Part shown: positions 16,850-25,297 of the stretch, piece after piece
How the letters are laid out: each line of letters opens with the position of its first letter
Position numbering within the stretch: position 1 is the stretch's first letter
NCBI RefSeq assembly: GCF_001011155.1
Contig: NZ_CP011479.1
Location: 824,501-888,500, forward strand
Reading direction: 5' to 3'
DNA from: Hoeflea sp. IMCC20628
GTDB taxonomy: Bacteria > Pseudomonadota > Alphaproteobacteria > Rhizobiales > Rhizobiaceae
Length of the DNA stretch: 64,000 nt
The notes under the pieces: generated by a model
Databases searched by the model: none
Told to the model about the DNA's origin: nothing
What the model saw: only the letters and a program-made list of their open reading frames with translations
Program-made: the position numbers and the translations under genes

Positions 16850-18178
16850 ATGAAATTCAATCTGATGAATTCCGCAGCAGCGATCGGTCTGATGGTCGGG
16901 GCGACGGCAGGTGCCGGTTCTGCTCAGGCCGCTGATCTGACCCTTTGCTGGGCTGCCTGGGATCCGGCCAATGCGCTGGTCGAGATGAGCAAGGATTTCG
17001 AAGCCGAATCCGGACACAAGATGAGCTTCGAATTCGTGCCGTGGCCAAACTTCGCTGACCGCATGCTCAACGAGCTCAATTCCGGCGGCAAGCTGTGCGA
17101 TCTGTTGATCGGCGACAGCCAGTGGATCGGTGGTGCTGCCGAGAACGGCCAGTATGTGAAACTCAATGACTTCTTCGATGCCGAAGGCATCAAGATGGAT
17201 GATTTCCTGCCTGCGACCGTCACCGGTTATGCCGAATGGCCGAAAAACACGCCGAACTATTATGCGTTGCCAGCCTATGCCGACGTTGTCGGCTGGACCT
17301 ACCGCAAGGACTGGTTTTCGCGACCTGAAATCCAGGCTGAATTCAAGGAAAAATACGGCCGCGATCTGGATGCGCCGAAGACCCTTGAAGAGCTCAAGCA
17401 GATTGGTGAATTCTTCCAGGGTCGTGATATCGACGGCAAGAAAGTCTATGGCGCGGCGATCTATACCGAACGCGGTTCCGAAGGCATCACCATGGGCGTC
17501 ACCAACGTCCTGTATAACTACGGTTTCCAGTACGAAAATCCGGACAAGCCCTACGATCTCGAAGGCTTCGTCAATTCCGACGGCGCGATTGAAGGCCTCG
17601 AATTCTACAAGGCGCTGTATGATTGCTGCACCCCTCCGGGTGCGTCTGATGCCTACATGTCGCAGAATATCGATGCCTATAAGTCTGGTCAGGTTGCCAT
17701 GCAGATGAACTTCGCGTTCATCTGGCCGGGCGTTGAAGTTGATCCGAATGTGGGTGGCGGCAAGTCAGGCTATTTTGCCAACCCGGCGGGTCCTGCCGGT
17801 CAGTTCGCCCAGCTTGGCGGCCAAGGTATTTCGGTTGTTGCAAACACTGAAAACATGGATGCAGCGCTCGAATACATCAAATGGTTCGCTCAAAAGGATG
17901 TTCAGCAGAAATGGTGGGACGTCGGCGGTGCATCCGCAATGCGTGCCGTCGTGGAAGCGCCGGGCTTTGCTGAAAGTCAGCCATTTGCGCAGACCTTCCT
18001 CGACTCCATGGCCATCGTGAAGGATTTCTGGGCGGAACCTTCCTATGCATCCCTGCTGCTGCCGATGCAGAAGCGTGTGCACAACTACGTGGTTGCCGGC
18101 AACGGTACCGCCAAGGAAACCATGGATGGTTTGGTCAAGGACTGGGATGAAGTCTTTGAAGACGAAGGCAAGAAGTAA
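16850..18178 (+). CDS. ABC transporter extracellular solute-binding protein (family 1)
   Basis: About 442 residues. ATG 16850 is chosen because the GGAGG at 16835-16839 is ten bases upstream; the ATG at 16841 would be too close. The signal peptide ends GSAQA before ADLTLCWAAWDPA. The fold resembles carbohydrate/polyol-binding proteins (FVPWPNFADRMLNELNSGGKLCDLLIGDSQWIGGAAE). It is the first gene of an operon with two permeases, two ATPases and a dihydroxyacetone-type kinase, so the ligand is probably a small keto-sugar, polyol or glycerol-like compound. It acts in the periplasm and delivers ligand to the membrane permeases. A strong hairpin follows the stop. Confidence 0.88.
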   Translation: MKFNLMNSAAAIGLMVGATAGAGSAQAADLTLCWAAWDPANALVEMSKDFEAESGHKMSFEFVPWPNFADRMLNELNSGGKLCDLLIGDSQWIGGAAENGQYVKLNDFFDAEGIKMDDFLPATVTGYAEWPKNTPNYYALPAYADVVGWTYRKDWFSRPEIQAEFKEKYGRDLDAPKTLEELKQIGEFFQGRDIDGKKVYGAAIYTERGSEGITMGVTNVLYNYGFQYENPDKPYDLEGFVNSDGAIEGLEFYKALYDCCTPPGASDAYMSQNIDAYKSGQVAMQMNFAFIWPGVEVDPNVGGGKSGYFANPAGPAGQFAQLGGQGISVVANTENMDAALEYIKWFAQKDVQQKWWDVGGASAMRAVVEAPGFAESQPFAQTFLDSMAIVKDFWAEPSYASLLLPMQKRVHNYVVAGNGTAKETMDGLVKDWDEVFEDEGKK

Positions 18179-18210
18179 GCCTTAACCCCTCTTGCTCCTC
18201 CCAATGAGCT

Positions 18211-18241
18211 GTGAGGCCGGAAGATCGTATTCCGGCCTCAC
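18211..18241 (+). other. Intercistronic hairpin after the solute-binding protein gene
   Basis: GTGAGGCCGGAA-GATCGTA-TTCCGGCCTCAC is a perfect 12-bp stem with a 7-base loop. No T-tract follows, and the next gene starts 25 bases downstream. This matches hairpins that protect the upstream binding-protein message and lower permease expression in other ABC operons; that function is inferred. Confidence 0.7.
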
Positions 18242-18265
18242 CAATGGGAATCAGGTGAATCTGCT

Positions 18266-19213
18266 ATGTCAAACTCAGTGATAGACCGCGCTGCTCGGGC
18301 GACCCCGACTGTCGTCGTGCAAAAGGTAAAAGGGCTTTCAGACCGAGCCATTGCCTGGATCTTTGTCGCACCAACAATCTTCATCCTGTTGGCGATCAAT
18401 ATTTTCCCGCTCATCTGGACGATTTATCTCAGCTTCACCAATTTCCGGGTGAACCGCCCCAACAATGCCGTCGAATGGGTGGGGTTGCGCAATTACGAGC
18501 GGGTCCTGGGTGATCCCGACATCTGGATGACGATGCAGGCAACCGCGCATTTCCTGATCTGGACAATCGTCTGTCAGGTTCTGATCGGCTTTACGCTGGC
18601 CTATCTCATCAACAAGAAATTCAAGGGCAATGATCTCTGGACCACGATCATCGTGTTTCCGATGATGCTGTCGCCCGCGGTGGTCGGCAATTTCTGGACC
18701 TTCCTCTATGAGCCGCAGATCGGCCTGTTCAACTATGTCGTCGGCTTTGTCACCGGCGCCGATCCGTCAAGCTTTTCGATGATCGGCGAAGTCTCGCTCG
18801 CACCCTGGTCGATCGTGATTGTCGACACCTGGATGTGGACGCCTTTCGTGATGCTGATCTGCCTTGCAGGGCTGAGGTCGATTCCCGACAGCATCTATGA
18901 AGCGGCGGAATGCGACCGGGCCAGCAAATGGCGCCAGTTCTGGACCATCACCATCCCGATGATCCTGCCCTTCCTGATGCTGGCAGTGTTGTTCCGCGGC
19001 ATCGAAAACTTCAAGATGTTCGACTTGGTGGTGCAACTGACCGGTGGCGGTCCGGGAAATACCACGACGCTGACGTCCATCGATCTCAAGCGCGAAGCCT
19101 TTGAGAAATGGCGCACCGGGTTTTCGTCCGCCTATGCGGTGATCCTGTTTGTCACGGTGTTTGGACTGGCATCCATCTACGTGAAGGCGCTCAACAAGGT
19201 GAAACAACGATGA
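18266..19213 (+). CDS. ABC transporter permease (MalF/UgpA type)
   Basis: 315 residues with six predicted transmembrane helices, the first at IAWIFVAPTIFILLAINIFPLIWTIYLSF, as in MalF/UgpA-class permeases. The cytoplasmic coupling loop is EAAECDRASKWRQFWTITIPMILP, in which the Gly normally following the conserved Asp is replaced by Arg. It forms the membrane channel with the permease encoded immediately downstream, whose ATG overlaps this stop (ATGA). Its likely homologue is GlpP of the rhizobial GlpSTPQUV glycerol system, although only the class is certain. Confidence 0.9.
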   Translation: MSNSVIDRAARATPTVVVQKVKGLSDRAIAWIFVAPTIFILLAINIFPLIWTIYLSFTNFRVNRPNNAVEWVGLRNYERVLGDPDIWMTMQATAHFLIWTIVCQVLIGFTLAYLINKKFKGNDLWTTIIVFPMMLSPAVVGNFWTFLYEPQIGLFNYVVGFVTGADPSSFSMIGEVSLAPWSIVIVDTWMWTPFVMLICLAGLRSIPDSIYEAAECDRASKWRQFWTITIPMILPFLMLAVLFRGIENFKMFDLVVQLTGGGPGNTTTLTSIDLKREAFEKWRTGFSSAYAVILFVTVFGLASIYVKALNKVKQR

Positions 19214-20148
19214 GCTACTCTGTTACGCAGCCGTCAGCCAGGCAGAAATGGATCGCCGGCATTCTGGTGATCGGCTATGCACTGATCACCATGTTGCCGC
19301 TTTTGTGGATCGTCGCGACCGGTTTCAAATCATCGGTCGATTCCATCGCCTATCCGCCGAAGATCCTGTTTCAGCCGACGGTCGAAGGCTATGTCAATGT
19401 CTTCACCACCCAGACACGTTTGAGCCCGGAGCTTGCTGAACAGCCGCGTGAAGACTTGCCTTGGTATGAGCAGCTGGTGCGCAACAAGGGCAACACGATT
19501 GTCGGGACCTCGCGCTATTCCGAGCGGTTTTTCAACTCCGTCATCATCGGCTTCGGCTCGACATTCTTCGCCATCTTTCTGGGAACCGCTGCCGCCTATG
19601 CGTTTTCGAGATTCAAGGTTCCTCTCAAGGATGACCTGCTGTTTTTCATTCTGTCGACGCGGATGATGCCGCCGATCGCGGTCGCCATTCCGATCTTCCT
19701 GATGTTCAGGAACCTGGGTCTGAATGACACCCATGCCGGCATGATCCTGCTCTATACCGCGATCAACCTGTCGCTCGCGGTCTGGCTGATCAACGGGTTC
19801 ATCGATGAAATCCCGATTGAGTATGAAGAAGCCGCATTGATCGACGGTTACACACGGTTTCAGGCTTTTTACAAGGTCGTGCTGCCGCAGGCCGCAACCG
19901 GTATCGCCTCGACCGCCATCTTCTGCCTGATCTTCTCGTGGAATGAATATGCGCTTGCCGTGCTGTTGACTTCTGGCACCGCGCAAACAGCGCCTCCCTT
20001 CATTCCGACGATCATCGGTGTGGGCGGACAGGACTGGCCGGCGGTTGCTGCCGGTGCGACGATCTTCCTGGTTCCCGTGATGGTTTTCACCATTCTCCTG
20101 CGCAAGCACCTGCTTCGCGGCATCACCTTCGGAGCGGTTCGCAAATGA
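19210..20148 (+). CDS. ABC transporter permease (MalG/UgpE type)
   Basis: About 312 residues beginning MSYSVTQPSARQKWIAG, from an ATG that overlaps the previous stop. It has hydrophobic helices and a canonical EAA coupling loop (EEAALIDGYTRFQAFYKVVLPQAATGI), the hallmark of MalG-class permeases. It pairs with the upstream permease. Its stop again overlaps the next start (ATGA at 20145-20148), so the three membrane components are probably translationally coupled. An unusually long periplasmic loop lies between helices 1 and 2 (FTTQTRLSPELAEQPREDLP onwards). Confidence 0.9.
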   Translation: MSYSVTQPSARQKWIAGILVIGYALITMLPLLWIVATGFKSSVDSIAYPPKILFQPTVEGYVNVFTTQTRLSPELAEQPREDLPWYEQLVRNKGNTIVGTSRYSERFFNSVIIGFGSTFFAIFLGTAAAYAFSRFKVPLKDDLLFFILSTRMMPPIAVAIPIFLMFRNLGLNDTHAGMILLYTAINLSLAVWLINGFIDEIPIEYEEAALIDGYTRFQAFYKVVLPQAATGIASTAIFCLIFSWNEYALAVLLTSGTAQTAPPFIPTIIGVGGQDWPAVAAGATIFLVPVMVFTILLRKHLLRGITFGAVRK

Positions 20149-20333
20149 CAAACTTCTTCAACGGCTTGGTGCGTGGCAGGCGCGGTTCCTGGGAAATGCT
20201 GGCATCGATCTTGATCGCGCTGGGCGTGGTCATGCTGATGCAGCCTTTCGCACTGTGGCTGTACACCTATTCCTTCATCGTAACCTTGGTTGGCACCGTG
20301 ATGTTCATCATCGTCAGCCATTTCCCGGAGTAA
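20145..20333 (+). CDS. 62-aa membrane protein within the ABC operon (GlpU-like position)
   Basis: Short basic N-terminus (MTNFFNGLVRGRRGSWEM) followed by two hydrophobic helices (LASILIALGVVMLMQPFALWL and FIVTLVGTVMFIIVSHF). It starts in an ATGA overlap with the permease stop and is four bases before the first ATPase start, so it is a genuine member of the operon. A small integral membrane protein occupies a similar place in the glycerol ABC operon of Rhizobium leguminosarum (GlpU, DUF2160). This protein is shorter and no sequence homology is claimed. Its role is unknown; it could be an accessory subunit of the permease. Confidence 0.75.
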   Translation: MTNFFNGLVRGRRGSWEMLASILIALGVVMLMQPFALWLYTYSFIVTLVGTVMFIIVSHFPE

Positions 20334-20336
20334 CCC

Positions 20337-21434
20337 ATGGCACAGATCATGATCAAGAATCTGCGCAAGGATTTTGGGACATTCAATGCGGTCAAATCCT
20401 CCACCTTCACGGTTGAGGATGGTGAATTCTTCATGCTGCTCGGTCCCTCCGGTTGCGGCAAGACGACAACCTTGCGAATGATGGCCGGACTTGAGCTGCC
20501 GACAAGCGGCGAAATCTACATCGATGGTGAAGAAGTGGGCATGAAGCCTGCCAGCCAGCGTGACATCGCCTTCGTCTTCCAGATGTTCGCGCTCTATCCG
20601 CACATGAATGTCGGCAAGAACATTTCCTACCCGCTGATCAGCCAGGGCATGCCCCGGGCCCAGGTGAAAAAGAAGGTTGCCGAGGTGGCCGAAATCCTCG
20701 GGATTACCGACATTCTCAATCGCCCGGTGGGCGGCCTGTCCGGCGGCGACCGTCAGCGTGTGGCGCTGGGACGTGCCATCGTCCGCGATCCGAAAGCCTT
20801 CCTGATGGACGAACCGCTGGGCGCGCTCGACGCCGAGTTCCGCGAGCGCATGTCGGAAGAGTTGCGCGCGCTTCATGACCGGATGGGGGCAACGACGGTC
20901 TATGTGACCCATGATCAGTTGGAGGCCATGCAGATGGGCGACAAGATCGTGGTGATGAACCATGGCGTGGTCGAACAGTTCGGCCGTCCGCAGCAAATCT
21001 ATGATTGGCCCTCGACGATGTTCGTCGCCAGTTTTCTCGGTTCCCCATCGATGAATTTTCTGAATTTTGACGGAATCCTGGGAAACAACCAGAGCAGTGT
21101 TGAGCTGAACGGTGTCGATTTCACCATACCGGCTTCGCTCGAAGGGGCAGGGGGAAAGCTGGCATTTGGCGTCCGGCCCGAGCATGTGCACTTTGCCGAT
21201 TCCAGTGCGTATAAGGGTGAAGTGCTGGCTACCGAGTATCTTGGCACGACCCAGATCGTCACCGTCGCCACGCCGAACGGGAATTTGAAGGCGCGGACCA
21301 GCGCTTCTCATGCCATCAGGGTTGGCGAGAAGGTGGGGTTGGAATTTGATGAGCGCACCATAACCATCTTCAATACCGAGACGGGCAAGGCGCTGCTGTC
21401 GCAAGCCAATCAGGAGGTCTTGAGACATGGCTGA
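20337..21434 (+). CDS. ABC transporter ATP-binding protein (MalK/UgpC class), first
   Basis: 365 residues. The nucleotide-binding domain has Walker A GPSGCGKTT (residues ~38-46), the signature LSGGD, Walker B FLMDEPLGALD and the switch His in YVTHDQLEAM. The C-terminal third has the TOBE/OB-type regulatory extension of MalK-class ATPases (FGVRPEHV). It energises the two permeases together with the second ATPase. Two different ATPases rather than one homodimer is unusual for this class and is the arrangement of GlpS/GlpT. The last eight bases overlap the next gene. Confidence 0.92.
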   Translation: MAQIMIKNLRKDFGTFNAVKSSTFTVEDGEFFMLLGPSGCGKTTTLRMMAGLELPTSGEIYIDGEEVGMKPASQRDIAFVFQMFALYPHMNVGKNISYPLISQGMPRAQVKKKVAEVAEILGITDILNRPVGGLSGGDRQRVALGRAIVRDPKAFLMDEPLGALDAEFRERMSEELRALHDRMGATTVYVTHDQLEAMQMGDKIVVMNHGVVEQFGRPQQIYDWPSTMFVASFLGSPSMNFLNFDGILGNNQSSVELNGVDFTIPASLEGAGGKLAFGVRPEHVHFADSSAYKGEVLATEYLGTTQIVTVATPNGNLKARTSASHAIRVGEKVGLEFDERTITIFNTETGKALLSQANQEVLRHG

Positions 21435-22437
21435 AGTTGTTCTGAAGAATGTGACCAAGACATTCGGCTCCGAGATCGCGCTTGATAATGTCAGCATGAC
21501 AATCCCGGACGGATCCTTCGTGGTTCTGCTCGGGCCCACGGGCGCTGGAAAAACCACCACACTGCGCATGGTCTCGGGTCTTGATACTCCTGATTCTGGC
21601 GAGATTTCCATCGGTGGCCAATCGATGACCGGGCTGACGCCGGCTCAGAGAAACGTCGCCATGGTGTTCCAGCAATACTCGCTCTATCCGCATCTCACTG
21701 TACGCGAGAACCTGGCGTTTCCGTTGAAGTCGCCATTGCTCAATACGCCTGCCGATGAGATCGCCCGCAAGATCAAGGAAGTTGCCGAGGTCCTGCAGAT
21801 CTCCCACAAGCTCGACAACAAGGCGACAGCCCTGTCGGGCGGTGAAATGCAGCGTGTTTCCATCGGCCGCGCCCTGGTCAGAAACCCCGCCATCTACCTG
21901 ATGGATGAGCCGCTGAGTTCGCTGGATGCCAAGCTTCGCGCTGATCTGAGGATTGAATTGAAGCGCATTCAATCGATGTCCGGCGCAACCCTGCTTTATG
22001 TGACCCACGACCAGATCGAAGCCATGACCATGGCGACCCATGTCGGCGTTCTGGATAAGGGCAAGCTGGTTCAATTCGGCAGCCCGCGGGAAATCTACGA
22101 AAACCCGGTGAGCATTTATGCCGCAAGTCGTCTTGGCCAGCCTCGGATCAATATTCTGCCCGCTGACCTTTTCACTGGCGCACCCAAGAATGCAGTCAAC
22201 ATTGGCCTCCGGCCTGAGCAAATTGCCCAGGGATCCGGCGAAGACAGCCTCGTTAAACGCGTCGAACATCTGGGAGACCAGACCCGGTTGCATCTGTCTT
22301 TCAAGAACCATGATCTGATCTCTGTCACGGATGCGCACACACCATTGACCGAGGGGGACATCGTCAAGATCAGGCCGGAAAAACCGTTCTATTTCGATAT
22401 TGATGGCGCACGAATTGCCGAGGAGAACGTCCTATGA
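21427..22437 (+). CDS. ABC transporter ATP-binding protein (MalK/UgpC class), second
   Basis: 336 residues. Walker A GPTGAGKTT, Q-loop QQYSLYP, signature LSGGE, Walker B YLMDEPLSSLD and switch His VTHDQIEAM are all present. The regulatory C-terminal domain is shorter than in the first ATPase (IGLRPEQI). The GAGGTCTTGAGAC upstream of the ATG serves as ribosome-binding site within the end of the preceding gene. It probably forms a heterodimer with the first ATPase. Its TGA overlaps the ATG of the kinase gene, tying transport to phosphorylation. Confidence 0.92.
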   Translation: MAEVVLKNVTKTFGSEIALDNVSMTIPDGSFVVLLGPTGAGKTTTLRMVSGLDTPDSGEISIGGQSMTGLTPAQRNVAMVFQQYSLYPHLTVRENLAFPLKSPLLNTPADEIARKIKEVAEVLQISHKLDNKATALSGGEMQRVSIGRALVRNPAIYLMDEPLSSLDAKLRADLRIELKRIQSMSGATLLYVTHDQIEAMTMATHVGVLDKGKLVQFGSPREIYENPVSIYAASRLGQPRINILPADLFTGAPKNAVNIGLRPEQIAQGSGEDSLVKRVEHLGDQTRLHLSFKNHDLISVTDAHTPLTEGDIVKIRPEKPFYFDIDGARIAEENVL

Positions 22438-24053
22438 CCCAGTTTATGAACAACAAGGAAGATATTGTCACCGATGCGGTCGACGGTGTCATTGCGGTGT
22501 CCGGCGGCAAGCTCGCGCGGCTGGATGGCTACCCGCATATCCGGGTAGTGGTCCGCAATGACTGGGACAAGTCGAAAGTGGCGCTGGTATCTGGCGGTGG
22601 ATCCGGCCACGAACCTGCACACGCCGGATTTGTCGGCGAAGGCATGCTGACTGCGGCCGTTTGTGGCGATGTGTTTGCCTCGCCTTCTGTCGATGCTGTA
22701 CTGGCTGGAATTTTGGCCGTGACCGGTCCTGCCGGCTGTCTGCTGATCGTCAAGAACTACACCGGCGACCGGTTGAATTTCGGATTGGCGGCCGAGCGTG
22801 CAAAGGCTTTCGGCCTCGATGTCAGCATGGTTGTTGTCGATGATGATGTGGCCTTGCCTGACTTGCCGCAGGCGCGTGGTGTCGCCGGTACCCTGTTCGT
22901 GCACAAGATCGCCGGGGCTCTGGCTGCGCGTGGGGTCAAACTGGGTGAAATCACCAGACGGGTCGAAAAAGTCATTGCCGGCACCAAGACCATCGGCATG
23001 TCTCTTGATACCTGTACCGTTCCGGGCTCGCCAAAAGAGTCCCGCATTCCAAAGGGCATGGCCGAGCTAGGTCTGGGCATCCACGGCGAAGCCGGTGTCG
23101 AGCAGATTCAGTATTCCGATGCAAGGCAGGCGATGGATGCGGTCGTCGCAAAGCTCGGCAAGCACATGGGCGACGGCCATCATGTCGCGCTTCTGAACAA
23201 TCTGGGCGGAGCCTCTGTTCTCGAAATGGCTGTTCTGGCCAATGAAATGGTCAATTCCAGTATTGCCGGCAAACTGAAATGGATCGTCGGGCCAGCCGCA
23301 ATGGTCACATCTCTGGATATGCGCGGCTTCTCGGTGTCAGTCTATCCAGTGGACGCTGAAGACCTTGATGCGCTTTCACAATCAACGCCGCTTTCTGCCT
23401 GGCCGGGCATTTCCGAAATCACGCCGGTGACCGTCCTCAACCTTCCGGATGGTCTGGCACCGATCAAGCCGCTGCCATCCGAGCACGCCGAAACCCGCGC
23501 CTTCCTGACCAAGTGCTGCGAGATCCTGATCAAGTCCGAAGCGGACCTGAATGCGCTGGACGCCAAATCCGGAGATGGCGACACAGGATCGACGCTGGCC
23601 GGGGCCGCGCGCGCGCTGATTGCCACGATGGACACGCTTCCCCTGGCTGATCACACCCAGCTCTACCGCGCCATTGGCCAGGAACTCAGCCAGACGATGG
23701 GCGGCTCCTCCGGCGTGTTGCTGGCGATCTTCTTTGCCGCGGCAGGCGATGCTGCTTCAAGCGGCCTCTCGATGACCGGCTCGCTGAAGGCCGGACTGGC
23801 AAGAATGCAGGAAATTGGCGGCGCCAAGCTGGGCGACAGAACCATGGTGGATGCGCTTCATCCGGCACTCGACGCATTGGAAGACAATCTGCAACTGGCT
23901 GCCAAGGCAGCGCGTGCAGGTGCAGATCATACTGCAACATTGACCAAGGCGAATGCAGGCCGGGCAACCTATATCAATGCCCAGCAGCTTGAAGGCCATA
24001 CCGATCCCGGTGCTGAAGCAGTGGCACGTCTGTTCGAGCATTTGCAGGGTTAA
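22434..24053 (+). CDS. Dihydroxyacetone-type kinase, DhaK-DhaL fusion
   Basis: 539 residues. Residues ~1-335 are a DhaK domain: GGGSGHEP at ~54-61, and the substrate-binding His217 in LGLGIHGEAG, which in family members forms a covalent hemiaminal with the ketone. Residues ~350-539 are a DhaL domain with the metal-binding Asp cluster D376, D381 and D383 (LDAKSGDGDTGST). A fused DhaK-DhaL is the ATP-dependent single-chain form, not the PTS-dependent three-protein form. It should phosphorylate a small keto-sugar such as dihydroxyacetone, glyceraldehyde or a tetrulose after uptake. With no isomerase or aldolase nearby, DHA to DHAP is the simplest reading. Confidence 0.9.
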   Translation: MTQFMNNKEDIVTDAVDGVIAVSGGKLARLDGYPHIRVVVRNDWDKSKVALVSGGGSGHEPAHAGFVGEGMLTAAVCGDVFASPSVDAVLAGILAVTGPAGCLLIVKNYTGDRLNFGLAAERAKAFGLDVSMVVVDDDVALPDLPQARGVAGTLFVHKIAGALAARGVKLGEITRRVEKVIAGTKTIGMSLDTCTVPGSPKESRIPKGMAELGLGIHGEAGVEQIQYSDARQAMDAVVAKLGKHMGDGHHVALLNNLGGASVLEMAVLANEMVNSSIAGKLKWIVGPAAMVTSLDMRGFSVSVYPVDAEDLDALSQSTPLSAWPGISEITPVTVLNLPDGLAPIKPLPSEHAETRAFLTKCCEILIKSEADLNALDAKSGDGDTGSTLAGAARALIATMDTLPLADHTQLYRAIGQELSQTMGGSSGVLLAIFFAAAGDAASSGLSMTGSLKAGLARMQEIGGAKLGDRTMVDALHPALDALEDNLQLAAKAARAGADHTATLTKANAGRATYINAQQLEGHTDPGAEAVARLFEHLQG

Positions 24054-24205
24054 GTCGCCAATTTTCAGAGTCTGCTGGACAGCCGGGCTGCAGAGCTGCG
24101 CTCAACAGGACAAACGAACCTTATCGCGAGCCTTTCCGCGGATGAGGCCTGCCGCCGGCAACGGATTGGCTGGAGGAGCGGTTTTAGAGCCCAAAGACAT
24201 GCAGA

Positions 24206-24238
24206 AGGCCCGCGCCAAAAGTGTTCCGGCGCGGGCCT
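24206..24238. terminator. Strong hairpin between convergent kinase and oxidoreductase genes
   Basis: AGGCCCGCGCC and GGCGCGGGCCT form a perfect 11-bp GC-rich stem around an 11-base loop, 21 bases downstream of the oxidoreductase stop on the minus strand. Following T-tracts are poor on both strands, so it may act as a bidirectional terminator or only as an RNA-stabilising structure. Confidence 0.55.
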
Positions 24239-24258
24239 GATTGTCTTGTCAGTCCGGA

Positions 24259-25236
24259 TCAGGGACGAATCAGGATCTTTCCTGACTTGCCCGGTGTCAG
24301 CGATGCCTTGACTGCGTCGACCACGTTGTCGAGGCTGAATTCACCGCCCGAGGGCAGCTTCAGCTTGCCGTGGGCGGCGAGCGTGACCAGTTCGGTTATC
24401 AGGCGGACCTTTTCGTCAGCGGCCATTTCGGAGCTGATGCGCGAGCCCCAGAAGCCCTTGACAGTGAGGTGGTTGGTGATCATCGAGCCGGCGCGCAGTT
24501 CGAGCGGCACACCTGTGGCCGTGCCGAATACCACCAGCAAGCCGTTGAGGCCGAGCAGGTCGGCAATATCGGCGACGATCGGGCCGCCGACGGAATCGAT
24601 CGCGGCTTGCGCGCCGTCCTTGCCGACGATGTCGCGGGCGCGCTTCTGCCATCCATCCTGGTCGGTCGACAGCACGTTTTCCATGCCCAGCGCTTCAAGT
24701 TCGGCAACGGCCTCGGTGCGGCGCACCAGATTGACGGTCTTGATGCCGCGGGCGAGGGCGAGATCGGCGAAGATCTTGCCGACAGCGCCATTGGCGGCGG
24801 TCTGGATGACGGTGTCGCCTTCCTTGACGTGCAAGAATTCGAGAAGCGATATGGCGCTGAACGGCATTGCGACCAATTGCGCGCCGGCTTCGTCGGAAAT
24901 CGCGTCAGGCAGTGGCAAAATGCCAGCTGCAGGGGCGGTGAAATATTCGGCCCAGGTGCCGATCTTGCCGGCATTGACGACGCGCTTGCCGATCAGTGTG
25001 ACATCGACGGCGTCGCCGACCGCTTCAACTGTGCCGACGGCTTCGCTGCCGCCAAGCGCCGGCAGTTCTGGCTTGTAGCCATAGGTGCCGCGAATGGTCC
25101 ACAGATCGTGGTTGTGGATCGGCGAGAGGATGGTGCGGATGAGGACTTCACCGGCTTTCGGTTCAGGCCGGGCGACGTCCTTGACGACGAGAACGTCGGC
25201 CGGTTCGCCAAATTTTGTGTAAGTTGCAGCTTTCAT
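24259..25236 (-). CDS. MDR-superfamily zinc-independent oxidoreductase (quinone/enoyl reductase-like)
   Basis: 325 residues from the ATG at 25236, preceded by an AAAGGA ribosome-binding site. The N-terminal GroES-like domain lacks the Cys and His zinc ligands of alcohol dehydrogenases (MKAATYTKFGEPADVLVVKDV, SEAVGTVEAVGDAV). The Rossmann domain has VIQTAANGAVGKIFADLA, whose pattern resembles trans-2-enoyl-CoA reductases and quinone oxidoreductases. NADPH is the probable cofactor. It lies 61 bases downstream of a TetR regulator on the same strand and is likely its target. The substrate is unknown; electrophile or quinone detoxification is plausible. The frame is open upstream, but that part overlaps the TetR gene and is rejected. 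Confidence 0.87.
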   Translation of the reverse strand: MKAATYTKFGEPADVLVVKDVARPEPKAGEVLIRTILSPIHNHDLWTIRGTYGYKPELPALGGSEAVGTVEAVGDAVDVTLIGKRVVNAGKIGTWAEYFTAPAAGILPLPDAISDEAGAQLVAMPFSAISLLEFLHVKEGDTVIQTAANGAVGKIFADLALARGIKTVNLVRRTEAVAELEALGMENVLSTDQDGWQKRARDIVGKDGAQAAIDSVGGPIVADIADLLGLNGLLVVFGTATGVPLELRAGSMITNHLTVKGFWGSRISSEMAADEKVRLITELVTLAAHGKLKLPSGGEFSLDNVVDAVKASLTPGKSGKILIRP

Positions 25237-25297
25237 AATAGTATCCTTTGGTGTGCCTGCAATGCGCAGGATTTCGAGAGGGGAGGTAGGTGTGGTG

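Noticed and set aside
19869-21611. 580-codon minus-strand frame
   Set aside because: Antisense to the permease and ATPase genes, which have clear motifs on the plus strand.
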